Shown: positions 8,423 through 16,434 of the stretch, in pieces
How positions within the stretch are numbered: position 1 is the first letter of the stretch
How the letters are laid out: every line of letters starts with the position of its first letter
Assembly (NCBI RefSeq): GCF_027922265.1
Contig: NZ_BSFI01000001.1
Coordinates: 247,216-311,215, forward strand
Source of the DNA: Hansschlegelia plantiphila
GTDB lineage: Bacteria > Pseudomonadota > Alphaproteobacteria > Rhizobiales > Methylopilaceae
Length of the DNA: 64,000 nucleotides
Direction: 5' to 3'
Made by a program: the position numbers and the translations under genes
The notes under the pieces: model-generated
Told to the model about the DNA's origin: nothing
The model's input: only the letters and a program-made list of their open reading frames with translations
Databases searched by the model: none

Positions 8423-9919
8423 GTGAGCGCCCCGGCTTTCGCACGCCCGCGCGGACCGCTTGTTGCGGTCGTGACCGCAATTGACGATCCGGCTTTCGAA
8501 TCGGCGAAAGCGCTCGCAACTGCGAAAAGCGCGCGGTTGCTGACCGTCGCGGAAGGGCCATTCGCGGTGGCGCTGCTCGACCGCGCGGACCGGCCGCTCT
8601 GCTATCGCGTCGACGGGCTGGGCGGCGCCGGCGACCCGCCACCGGACCGGGCTGCGCTGCGCGAGGCCTTCGCGGCCCTCGCAAATCTCGCCCCCCCCGG
8701 CGACATCCGCATCGCGCCGGAGTTCGACCCCGCAGACGCCGATTTGGTCTGGCTGTCGCCTTATGATCGCCGCCGCATCACGCCCGGCCGCGCTGCAACC
8801 ATTGCGGGCGACATTCTGCGGCATCGCGAAAAAACTGCGCGCCGGAGCTTCGCGATCGGCGTGACGAGCTGGAAGCGGACGACGCTCACCGCGTTCCTCG
8901 ACGGACCGAACGGCCCGCCCGTCTTCGTCAGCCGCCCCGAGGACGCCGCAGCGCGCGCGAAGCGGTCGTCCGGGCAGATGGTGGTCTGGGCGTCCCGCCG
9001 GACGGAAACCGCCGAGCGCGCCGCACGCGAGGCGGACGTCCCGCTTTCCCGGCTGGAGGACGGCTTCCTGCGCTCGGTCGGGCTCGGCGCGGCCTTCGTC
9101 CGCCCGGTCTCGCTCGTGCTCGACGGGGCCGGGGTCTATTACGACCCCGCGGGTCCGAGCGATCTCGAGGTGATCCTTCGCGAGCGCGATATCCCGGAAG
9201 CGATGCTGGCTCGCGCCGCCGCGCTCCGCCGGCGGCTCGTGGACGAGGGCGCCACCAAGTACAATGTCGGCGCCTCGGCGGCCGCGCGCGTGGTGCCCGA
9301 GGGACGCTTCGGCCTGCTGGTTCCGGGGCAGGTCGAGGACGACGCCTCGATCCTGCGCGGGGCCGGCGCGGTCCGTACCAATCGTGCGCTGCTGGCCGCC
9401 GCCCGCGCCCGGAGACCGGACGCCTTCATCGTCTACAAGCCGCATCCCGACGTCGTCGCCGGCTATCGGCGCGGCGAGGCGGTCGATCCCGAATGCGCCC
9501 GGCTCGCCGACGCCGTGGTGATCGACGGCTCGATCGCGGCGCTCTATCCGCAATGCCGGGCGATCGAGACCATGACTTCGCTCTCGGGCTTCGAAGGTCT
9601 GTTGCGCGGGCTCGAGATCACGACCCACGGACAGCCGTTCTACGCCGGCTGGGGACTGACCGAGGACCTCGCGCCGCAGCCGCGCCGCGGTCGCCCGCGG
9701 ACGATCGACGAACTGGTCGCGGCCGCGCTCATCCTCTATCCGCTGTATTGCGACCCGGTCACCCTGCTCCCCTGCGGGCCGGAAACCGCGCTCGACCGCA
9801 TTCTCGAGCAGCGCGCGCAAGCTGCCACCGGGACCGGACGGCTCAGAAGCCGCTTCCGGCACGCCTACGCCCTGACGCGCCATCGGCTGCTCGGCCCGAT
9901 CGCGCGGAGACTTTCGTGA
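8423..9919 (+). CDS. KpsC-like capsule protein with a single transferase module
   Basis: Protein of the KpsC/LipA family, the Kdo transferases that extend the capsule linker. Family blocks are LSRLEDGFLRSVGLGA (around residue 210), LLVPGQVEDDASI, FIVYKPHPDVVAGY (around 340), TSLSGFEGLLRGL, QPFYAGWGLTED and ILYPLYCDPVT near the end. Full KpsC carries two such modules and is about 670 residues; this protein is at most 548 residues and shows one complete module, with only a degenerate N-terminal segment. Start is uncertain: GTG 8423 removes a basic low-information leader, but ATG 8273 and GTG 8363 are in frame. Its stop overlaps the next gene's GTG by 4 bp, so the two are coupled. Confidence 0.82.
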   Translation: MSAPAFARPRGPLVAVVTAIDDPAFESAKALATAKSARLLTVAEGPFAVALLDRADRPLCYRVDGLGGAGDPPPDRAALREAFAALANLAPPGDIRIAPEFDPADADLVWLSPYDRRRITPGRAATIAGDILRHREKTARRSFAIGVTSWKRTTLTAFLDGPNGPPVFVSRPEDAAARAKRSSGQMVVWASRRTETAERAAREADVPLSRLEDGFLRSVGLGAAFVRPVSLVLDGAGVYYDPAGPSDLEVILRERDIPEAMLARAAALRRRLVDEGATKYNVGASAAARVVPEGRFGLLVPGQVEDDASILRGAGAVRTNRALLAAARARRPDAFIVYKPHPDVVAGYRRGEAVDPECARLADAVVIDGSIAALYPQCRAIETMTSLSGFEGLLRGLEITTHGQPFYAGWGLTEDLAPQPRRGRPRTIDELVAAALILYPLYCDPVTLLPCGPETALDRILEQRAQAATGTGRLRSRFRHAYALTRHRLLGPIARRLS

Positions 9920-11385
9920 CCTCGCTCCTGATCGCTTTCGCGCTGTCCTTCGTGGTTTCGCTCGAGGTCGAGCGCTGGCCGCCTTCGCTCGGCTCATTCA
10001 AGGCGCCGGCAGGCGCGCTGGCGTTCCGGCTAGCCCTGCACGCCGGGCTGTTCGCCGGCGCCTTTGCGCTGTCGTGGCGACCCTGGCACGCCGGCTTCGT
10101 CGTCATCGCGCTGTCGGCCCTGTTCGGGGCGGGTGACGGGATGAAACGACGCATTCTCGGCGAGCCTTTGCTGTTCTCCGACTTCGCGCTGGTGCGGCTC
10201 GCGATCCGGCACCCACGGCTCTATTACGCCGACAGGCTGAAGAGCCCCCGCGCGATCGGCGCCTTTGCGGCGGTGGCCGCCGCAACCGCGGTGTGGTTCT
10301 TCTTCGAGCCTTCGATCCTGCCGCCGGGCGGCGGCGCGCTGCTCGCGATCCCGCCGCTCGCAGCGCTTGCGGTCTGGCTCGGCCTCAGGACTGCGCCCGC
10401 GTCCTCCGCCGCGCAGCGGCTGGTCGGCGCGGCGCCGGACCCGGCCCGCGACGTGAGCCGATTCGGTCTTGGCGGCGCCATGCTGCTGCACTGGCTCGCC
10501 TGGCGGAGGCAGATCCGTCCCTCCCCGGCCGCGCTCGCGGCGGAGGCGACCACTCCCGCTCCCCGGCCTGCGGCGAAGGGGCCGGCGATGATCGTCGCAA
10601 TCCAGAGCGAGAGCTTTGTGGACCTCGTCGGCCGAGGGCTGCCGGGCCCGGACCTTCCGGTCTGGCGCAGCCTGAGGAAGCGCGCCATCGCCTGGGGCCG
10701 TTGCCGGGTGCCGGCCGAGGGCGCCTATACGATGCGCAGCGAATTCGGATTCCTGACCGGACTGCCGACGGACTCGCTCGGTCTGGACGCGCTCGATCCC
10801 TACCTCACAGCCAAGGCCTACGCCTCGGCTTCGCTCGCCCGGCATTTCCGCGCCTCCGGACGGCGCACCATCTTCATCCACCCCTACGACCGCCGGTTCT
10901 TCGAGCGAGACGAGCTGATGCCGGCGCTCGGCTTCGAGCGCTTCATCGACGGCGAGGCGTTCGCCGGCTCCGAACGATTCGGCCCTTACGTCTCCGACGC
11001 CGCGCTCGCCGATGCGGTGGTCGCGGAGATCGAAGCGGCGCGGGAGCCGACCTTCATCTTCGCCGTCACGATCGAGAATCATGGCCCCTGGGGTCCCGGC
11101 CGGATCGAGGGACTCGACGATCCGGCCGCGCAGTATGGCCGCCATCTCGAAAACGCCGACCGCATGGTCGGCCGGATCGCGGCCGCGCTCCGCAGCCGGC
11201 CGGGCGGCGCCCTGCTCTGCGTCTATGGCGACCATGCGCCGGCGCGCACGCTTCATCCGGACATGCCGGACCGCGGATCCGCAGACTATCTGCTGTGGGA
11301 TTCGAGCGAGTCCGAGAAGCGCCGCAGGCCCGCCCGCGACCTGTCGATCGACGCTCTCGGACGTTTGCTGCGAGCCAGAAGTTAA
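9916..11385 (+). CDS. LtaS/OpgB-like membrane sulfatase-fold transferase
   Basis: Membrane protein of 489 residues. About four or five hydrophobic segments occupy the first 170 residues, followed by a periplasmic domain of the alkaline phosphatase/sulfatase superfamily from about residue 224 (MIVAIQSESFVDL). The candidate nucleophile is Thr272 in AYTMRSEFGFLTGL, and metal-ligand blocks are ENHGPWGPG and VYGDHAPART. This layout is that of phosphoglycerol transferases (LtaS, OpgB) and phosphoethanolamine transferases rather than soluble sulfatases. GTG start inside the KpsC-like stop (GTGA) shows tight coupling, so a role in decorating the capsular or related periplasmic glycan with a phospho-group is likely but unproven. 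The donor lipid cannot be read from sequence. Confidence 0.78.
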   Translation: MTSLLIAFALSFVVSLEVERWPPSLGSFKAPAGALAFRLALHAGLFAGAFALSWRPWHAGFVVIALSALFGAGDGMKRRILGEPLLFSDFALVRLAIRHPRLYYADRLKSPRAIGAFAAVAAATAVWFFFEPSILPPGGGALLAIPPLAALAVWLGLRTAPASSAAQRLVGAAPDPARDVSRFGLGGAMLLHWLAWRRQIRPSPAALAAEATTPAPRPAAKGPAMIVAIQSESFVDLVGRGLPGPDLPVWRSLRKRAIAWGRCRVPAEGAYTMRSEFGFLTGLPTDSLGLDALDPYLTAKAYASASLARHFRASGRRTIFIHPYDRRFFERDELMPALGFERFIDGEAFAGSERFGPYVSDAALADAVVAEIEAAREPTFIFAVTIENHGPWGPGRIEGLDDPAAQYGRHLENADRMVGRIAAALRSRPGGALLCVYGDHAPARTLHPDMPDRGSADYLLWDSSESEKRRRPARDLSIDALGRLLRARS

Positions 11386-11542
11386 GGCGGCCGGCGCCTG
11401 AAATGTTGCCAAAACGTCTCTAACGCTCAACCAAAGCGGCGTCATCGACGGGGCCGGAGGGCGCGGACGCGGACGTTAGTTGGCACGTAATAGGTTCGGT
11501 GCTAACGGGACCGCCCGGGGTAATAGCGCTAAGTGAGGCCTT

Positions 11543-12694
11543 ATGCGGTCCAGGCACGTTTCCGGCTTGGCGCTCGTCTGCGCCGCTGTCGGCATACTGG
11601 CGGGCTGCTCGACGCTGCCGGCCGCTGGCCCAAGCACGACGCAGATCGACCCGCCGAACACAAATCCGGACCCGATCAAGGATTACCTGGTCGTCGACCT
11701 GAACCAGCAGGTCGTCGACATCCTCTCGCAGTACCGCGTCGCGCCGTTCTCCAACCGCTTCGCGGCCCCGCGCCCGGCGCCCGGCCAGATCGTCGGCGTC
11801 GGCGACGTGCTGTCGATCAACCTGTTCGAAGCCGGCCAGGGCGGCCTGTTTGCGAGCGCCTATGGCGCGCGCGTCGCGCTCCAGCAGCGAGTCGACACCG
11901 ACGGCTCGATCAGCGTGCCGTACGCCGGCCGCGTGAAGGCCGCGGGCGAATCTCCGCAGGTCGTCGAGAGGCGCATCGTCGCGGCGCTCGAAGGCCGCGC
12001 CATCCAGCCGCAGGCGCTGGTCCAGATCACCGAGACGGTCAGCCGCAGCTTCGTCGTCAACGGCGAGGTCTCGAAGCCCGGCCGCTACCCGATCACCGCA
12101 GCCGGCGACCGCGTGCTCGACGTTCTCGCCACCGCCGGCGGCGCCAAGCAGGAGGCCTTCGAAACCCGCGTCACGCTGCAGCGCGGCTCGAGCCAGGCCT
12201 CGGCGGTGATGAAGGACCTGATCGATAATCAGTCCGAGAACGTCTACGTCCAGCCGAACGACCGCATCTACGTCACCAAGGATCCAGAGATCTTCCTCGC
12301 CTTCGGCGCGGTGCCGAATCCCGGCCCGATCAATTTCGGAATCGAGAAGCTCTCGCTGCTCGAAGCCGTCGGCAAGGCGGGCGGCCTGATCGACCAGCGC
12401 TCCGATCCCAGCGCGTTCTTCCTGTTCCGCTACGAGCCGGCCTCCGCCGTGCGCTCGATGCGACCGGACTACAATGGCCGCTTCGGCGAGAAGGTGCCGG
12501 TGGTCTACCGCGTCAACCTGCGCGATCCGAGGGCCTACTTCTTCGCCCGGAACTTCATGATGCGCGACCGCGACGTGCTCTTCGTGTCGAATGCGCCGCT
12601 CACCGAGCTGCAGAAGTTCCTGGAGATCCTGTCGACCGCGCGCAACGTGGCCTCGACCGCCTATCTCGCGCAGCGGATTTCGGCGAGGCTTTAA
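11543..12694 (+). CDS. Wza/KpsD-type polysaccharide export lipoprotein
   Basis: Outer-membrane polysaccharide export protein of 383 residues. The N-terminus is a lipoprotein signal with lipobox LAGC and lipidated Cys22. A Poly_export domain follows (about 70-155, with VGVGDVLSINLFEAG and GSISVPYAGRVKAAG), then SLBB-type domains (SFVVNGEVSKPGRYPITAAG and FLAFGAVPNPGPINF). Such proteins form the translocon that carries capsule or exopolysaccharide across the outer membrane. It lies 157 bp after the LtaS-like gene, with AGG before the ATG, and is ended by a hairpin terminator. A cognate inner-membrane co-polymerase (Wzc/KpsE) is not seen nearby. The 17-bp sequence at its stop codon is duplicated in tandem. 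Confidence 0.9.
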   Translation: MRSRHVSGLALVCAAVGILAGCSTLPAAGPSTTQIDPPNTNPDPIKDYLVVDLNQQVVDILSQYRVAPFSNRFAAPRPAPGQIVGVGDVLSINLFEAGQGGLFASAYGARVALQQRVDTDGSISVPYAGRVKAAGESPQVVERRIVAALEGRAIQPQALVQITETVSRSFVVNGEVSKPGRYPITAAGDRVLDVLATAGGAKQEAFETRVTLQRGSSQASAVMKDLIDNQSENVYVQPNDRIYVTKDPEIFLAFGAVPNPGPINFGIEKLSLLEAVGKAGGLIDQRSDPSAFFLFRYEPASAVRSMRPDYNGRFGEKVPVVYRVNLRDPRAYFFARNFMMRDRDVLFVSNAPLTELQKFLEILSTARNVASTAYLAQRISARL

Positions 12695-12710
12695 TTTCGG
12701 CGAGGCTTTA
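12677..12710. repeat. 17-bp exact tandem duplication across the wza-like stop codon
   Basis: ATTTCGGCGAGGCTTTA occurs at 12677-12693 and is repeated exactly at 12694-12710. The first copy encodes the last residues of the export lipoprotein and, together with the first base of the second copy, its TAA stop. The second copy is non-coding and leads into the terminator. This looks like a recent slippage duplication. Confidence 0.95.
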
Positions 12711-12737
12711 GAGGACGGCCCTCGGCCGTCCTCTTTC
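12711..12737 (+). terminator. Rho-independent terminator of the export lipoprotein gene
   Basis: GAGGACGGCC-CTC-GGCCGTCCTC is a perfect 10-bp stem with a 3-nt loop, followed by TTTC. It lies 16 bp after the stop on the plus strand and abuts the convergent bioZ stop. The minus strand has no T-run after the stem, so it serves mainly the plus-strand gene. Confidence 0.75.
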
Positions 12738-13722
12738 ACGTCCTGAAGACGAGCGCTCCGCCGACAAGCCCTGCGCCAGCGGCCGCCAGCAGCAGGGTTT
12801 CGCCTTCGGCGACAGGCCGAGCCTGGTGTGAAAGGCTGAGCGACAGCGGGATGGTGGCGGCCGACGAGTTGCCGTACTCCGCCACTGTGGAGACCGTCGC
12901 AGCCGCTGGCGTTCCCACCTTGCGGCCGACCGCTGAGAAGATGCGCGCATTGGCCTGATGCGGAACGAAGCGGTCGACGGACTGCGCCGCGACGCCCGCC
13001 TCGCCCAGCGCCTCGGTCGAGCACTCCGCCATCAGGCGCACCGCCTCGGCGAACAGGCCGCGGCCATCCGAGATGGTCATCAGCGTCTCGTCGACCGCGA
13101 CGTCGTGCGTGAACGGCCGGCTGCTGCCGCCGGCGGCGATCCCGACCAGCCCATAGCCCGCGCCGTCCGACGCAAGCGACTGGCCGATGACGCCGCGGGC
13201 GGCATCCTGCGAGGGTCCCAGCACGACGGCGCCGGCGGCGTCCGCGAACAGCACCGAACTCGCCCGCTCCGCCGGATTGATCCGGCGGCTGAGGAGATTG
13301 GCGGCGATCACGAGCGCGGCCCTGCCCGTCGCGCGAACATGGGCGTCGGCGAGCGCGAAGGCGTAGACGAACCCCGCGCAGGCGCCGGCGAGGTCGATCG
13401 CGCCGGCGCGGGTCAGGCCGAGCCGGCGGGCGACGAGCGGCGAGGAAGGCGGCAGCAGCTGGTCGGGGGTCGATGTCGCGAGAAGCAGTAGCGATATCTC
13501 GCCTCGATCGACGCCTGCGCTCTTCAGCGCGTCGTCGCCCGCCTGTCCCGCAAGCCCCGAAAGCGTCTCGCCGTCGCTCGCCCACCTGCGTTCGCGCACG
13601 CCGGTGCGGCGCTCGATCCAGCCTGGCTCCAGTCCGAGCGCGCTCTCGATCTCGGCGTTCGCGACCCGGCGCGAAGGGGCCGCATGGCCGAGACCGAGGA
13701 TACGGGTTCCGGCCGCCCTCAC
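12736..13722 (-). CDS. bioZ: BioZ-type beta-ketoacyl-ACP synthase III
   Basis: FabH-fold enzyme of 328 residues with catalytic Cys115 ([12 protein letters not shown]), His in [10 protein letters not shown] and Asn in EYGNSSAA, the complete thiolase-fold triad. Next to bioA the likely role is BioZ: in alphaproteobacteria this enzyme condenses glutaryl-CoA with malonyl-ACP to start the pimeloyl moiety of biotin, replacing BioC/BioH. GTG 13722 overlaps the bioA stop by 4 bp (GTGA), so bioA and bioZ are coupled. A general fatty-acid FabH is the alternative, but the usual plsX-fabH context is absent. The other biotin genes (bioB, bioF, bioD) are not in the window. Confidence 0.85.
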   Translation of the reverse strand: MRAAGTRILGLGHAAPSRRVANAEIESALGLEPGWIERRTGVRERRWASDGETLSGLAGQAGDDALKSAGVDRGEISLLLLATSTPDQLLPPSSPLVARRLGLTRAGAIDLAGACAGFVYAFALADAHVRATGRAALVIAANLLSRRINPAERASSVLFADAAGAVVLGPSQDAARGVIGQSLASDGAGYGLVGIAAGGSSRPFTHDVAVDETLMTISDGRGLFAEAVRLMAECSTEALGEAGVAAQSVDRFVPHQANARIFSAVGRKVGTPAAATVSTVAEYGNSSAATIPLSLSLSHQARPVAEGETLLLAAAGAGLVGGALVFRT

Positions 13723-14987
13723 GGCCTGAGGCCGAGCGCGTCGGGCGCCTCGAGGATGGCGTCGTAGAGCCGGTCGAGCTCGTCCTCCGTCACGCAATAG
13801 GGCGGCATGAGGTAGACGACGTCGCCGAGCGGCCGCACCAGCAGGCCCTGGCCCAGGAAGAAGGCGCGCAGCTTCGGGCCGATCTCGGCGAGATAGCCGG
13901 CGTCCGGCGTCACGATATCGACGGCTGCGATCGTGCCGCGGACGCGCGCGTTCGCGAACCGCGCATCGCCGTCGAAGCGCCCGATGCGGGCCCGTTGCGC
14001 GGATGCGAGGGCCGCGACGCGCTCGGCGACCGGCTCGTCGCGCCAGACGCCGATATTGGCGAGCGCCGCCGCGCACGCGATCGGGTTCGCGGTGAAGGAC
14101 GAGGAATGGAAGAAGGTCTTGGCGCGGTCGGTCGAATAATGCGCGTCGAAGATCTCGGCCGTCGCCAGCGTCGCCGCGAGCGGCACGGCCCCGCCGGTGA
14201 GGCCCTTCGAGGTGCACAGGATATCCGGCGCGACGCCCGCCTGCTCGCAGGCGAACAGGGTTCCGGTGCGGCCCCAGCCGGTCATCACCTCGTCGGCGAT
14301 GAACAGCGCCCCGGCGCGCTCCGTGGCGCGCTTCAGTTCGGCGAGCGTCGCGGGGCCGTACATGCGCATGCCGCCGGCGCCCAGCACCAGCGGCTCCACC
14401 ACCACGGCGGCGAGGTCGCCCCGGCGGCCCGCGGCGTCCAGCGCGTCGATCGTCGCCTGCTCGCGGCCGGGCGCCGGGAACGGCAGCCGCTCGACCTCGA
14501 ACAGCAGCGGCTCGTAGGGCGCGTTGAACACGCCGCGTTCGCCGACGCTCATCGTCCCGATCGTGTCGCCGTGATAGCCGCCTTCGAGCACGGCGATCCT
14601 GGTCCGCGTCTCGCCGCGGTTGGCGAAAACGCCGAGCGCCATCTTGAGCGCGACCTCGACGGCGGTGGAGCCGGAATCCGACAGGAAGACGTGCTTCAGT
14701 CCGGCAGGAGCCAGCGCTACGAGCTCGCGCGCCAGCCGTTCCGCCGGCTCGTGGGTGAGGCCCGCGAAGATGATCTGATCGAGGTTTTCGCCTGCTTCCG
14801 CGATGGCGGCCATGATCGCCGGGTGGCGGTGGCCATGCGTCGTCACCCACCAGGACGAGATCGCGTCGAGGATCTTTTCGCCCGTCGCCGTCTCCAGCCA
14901 CGCGCCCTCGGCGCGGACGATCTTCGGCGGCGCGGGCTCGACGGCGTGCTGCGTGAAAGGCCGCCAGAGGGGAGAGGACGGGGACAT
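13719..14987 (-). CDS. bioA: Adenosylmethionine-8-amino-7-oxononanoate aminotransferase
   Basis: PLP-dependent class III aminotransferase of 422 residues that converts 8-amino-7-oxononanoate (KAPA) to 7,8-diaminononanoate with S-adenosylmethionine as amino donor. BioA hallmarks are the N-terminal [24 protein letters not shown], the PLP aspartate in [14 protein letters not shown], and the Schiff-base Lys261 in CTSKGLTGG. Length is normal. It is the first gene of a bioA-bioZ operon, and the start ATG 14987 lies in a 185-bp divergent region shared with the quinone oxidoreductase gene. No sequence resembling the BioR operator (TTATnnATAA class) was found in that region. Confidence 0.92.
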   Translation of the reverse strand: MSPSSPLWRPFTQHAVEPAPPKIVRAEGAWLETATGEKILDAISSWWVTTHGHRHPAIMAAIAEAGENLDQIIFAGLTHEPAERLARELVALAPAGLKHVFLSDSGSTAVEVALKMALGVFANRGETRTRIAVLEGGYHGDTIGTMSVGERGVFNAPYEPLLFEVERLPFPAPGREQATIDALDAAGRRGDLAAVVVEPLVLGAGGMRMYGPATLAELKRATERAGALFIADEVMTGWGRTGTLFACEQAGVAPDILCTSKGLTGGAVPLAATLATAEIFDAHYSTDRAKTFFHSSSFTANPIACAAALANIGVWRDEPVAERVAALASAQRARIGRFDGDARFANARVRGTIAAVDIVTPDAGYLAEIGPKLRAFFLGQGLLVRPLGDVVYLMPPYCVTEDELDRLYDAILEAPDALGLRP

Positions 14988-15172
14988 GGCGCTCTAGCAG
15001 TTCGGCGCTTCGGGCGGCCGGGCTCGGCCGGGCTTTTTTGGAGCGCGAGCCATAGCCGCTCCGGCGCCGGAAGGGAACGCGGCGATCCGCGGCGGCGTGC
15101 GTCGCGCTTGCCCTGCTGCGTCGCGCGCGCCAAACCCTTCGCGACGCAGACACCGACGAGGACCGATCCGCG

Positions 15173-16180
15173 ATGACCGACCTTCCGACCGAGATGACCT
15201 ACATCCGCGCCACGGGCGACGGAGGCCCGGAGGTGCTGGTCCCGGCGAAGGGGCCGCTGCCGACGCCCGGCGACGGCGAGGCGCTGATCGAGGTCGTGGC
15301 CGCAGGCGTGAACCGGCCGGACGTGATGCAGCGCCTCGGCATGTATCCCCCGCCCCCCGGCGCGCCGGAGACGCTCGGCATGGAGGCGTCCGGCCGGGTG
15401 GCGGCGCTCGGGGCCGGAGTCGAGGGCCTGAAGGTCGGCGACGAGGTCTGCGCGCTGTTCGGCGGCGGCGGCTATGCGGAATACGTCACGGCGCCGGCCG
15501 CCACCTGCCTGCCCGTGCCGAAGGGCGTTTCGCTAATCGACGCGGCCGGCATCCCCGAAACCTTCTTCACCGTCTGGACCAACGTGTTCGAGCGCGCCGG
15601 GCTGAAGGAGGGGCAGAGCTTCCTCGTGCACGGCGGCACGTCGGGCATCGGCACCACCGCGATCCAGCTCGCGGTCGCACGCGGCGCGACGGTGTACGCG
15701 ACTGCGGGGGGGCCGGAGAAGGTCGCCTTCTGCGAGAAGCTCGGGGCCGCGCGGGGGATAGATTACCGGACGGAGGACTTCCAGGCGGTGCTGAAGGAGG
15801 CGACCGGCGCCAAGGGCGTCAACGTCATCCTCGACATGATCGGCGGCGACTACACCGCGAAGAACATCAAGTCGCTCAGCGTCGAGGGCGTGCTGGTGCA
15901 GATCGCCTTCATGCAGGGGCCGAAGGTGCAGATCGACCTCACCCCGATCATGCTGAAGCGTCTCACCGTCACCGGCTCGACGCTGCGCCCCCGCACCGTC
16001 GCCCAGAAGGGCGCGATCGCCGACGCGCTCAAGCGCGAGGTCTGGCCGCTGATCGAGGCCGGCAAGGCGAAGCCCATCGTCCACGCGACGTTCCCGCTGG
16101 AGAAGGCCGCCGACGCTCACCGGCTGATGGAGCAGAGCTCGCACATGGGCAAGATCCTGCTGACGACGGGGAAGGCGTGA
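15173..16180 (+). CDS. NAD(P)H-quinone oxidoreductase, PIG3 type
   Basis: Zinc-free medium-chain dehydrogenase of 335 residues. The catalytic-domain segment [24 protein letters not shown] and the NADPH-binding block [21 protein letters not shown] are typical of the PIG3/quinone oxidoreductase subfamily. The protein probably reduces quinones or related electrophiles in the cytoplasm. ATG 15173 follows GAGGACCGATCCGCG. It stands alone: bioA is divergent and the next gene lies past a folded repeat element. No sign of transfer or truncation. Confidence 0.85.
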   Translation: MTDLPTEMTYIRATGDGGPEVLVPAKGPLPTPGDGEALIEVVAAGVNRPDVMQRLGMYPPPPGAPETLGMEASGRVAALGAGVEGLKVGDEVCALFGGGGYAEYVTAPAATCLPVPKGVSLIDAAGIPETFFTVWTNVFERAGLKEGQSFLVHGGTSGIGTTAIQLAVARGATVYATAGGPEKVAFCEKLGAARGIDYRTEDFQAVLKEATGAKGVNVILDMIGGDYTAKNIKSLSVEGVLVQIAFMQGPKVQIDLTPIMLKRLTVTGSTLRPRTVAQKGAIADALKREVWPLIEAGKAKPIVHATFPLEKAADAHRLMEQSSHMGKILLTTGKA

Positions 16181-16211
16181 GAGCCAAGCGCGAGGAAGCA
16201 GAATAAACCTC

Positions 16212-16300
16212 GTCGTGGTCCGGCTTGACCGGACCACCCATCTCAAGGCTCGAGCGCTACGCTCGAACATGGGTCCTCCGGTCAAGCCGGAGGACGACGC
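16212..16300. repeat. Three-hairpin interspersed-palindrome (REP/BIME-like) element
   Basis: Two 31-nt arms (16212-16242 and 16270-16300) are inverted copies of each other except at two pairs of positions. Each arm is itself a hairpin: GGTCCGG-CTTGA-CCGGACC in the left, CCTCCGG-TCAAG-CCGGAGG in the right. The four differences keep the internal pairing. Between them TCGAGCG-CTA-CGCTCGA (16251-16267) is a third perfect hairpin. The rest of the 254-bp gap (16181-16434) holds a T-run after the element and the promoter region of the NAGGN operon; no gene is seen. Confidence 0.8.
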
Positions 16301-16434
16301 CGCGTTTTTCGATCAGACGACGTCGTCATGCTGCGGCGCCCACAGTTTGGGCGCGCCTACCGGGCCGAAAGACTCGATTTCTCCGCTCCGCGCCTTAACT
16401 GCCCGGCTCGACGAACAAGCGGGCGCTTTGAAAA

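Noticed and set aside
13723..15153. Apparent 805-residue fusion of the bioZ frame with upstream sequence
   Set aside because: The upstream part is an out-of-frame shadow of bioA; the real bioZ starts at GTG 13722.
14988..15172. BioR operator upstream of bioA
   Set aside because: No TTATnnATAA-like palindrome seen; the stretch has only GC-rich direct repeats and a T-run.
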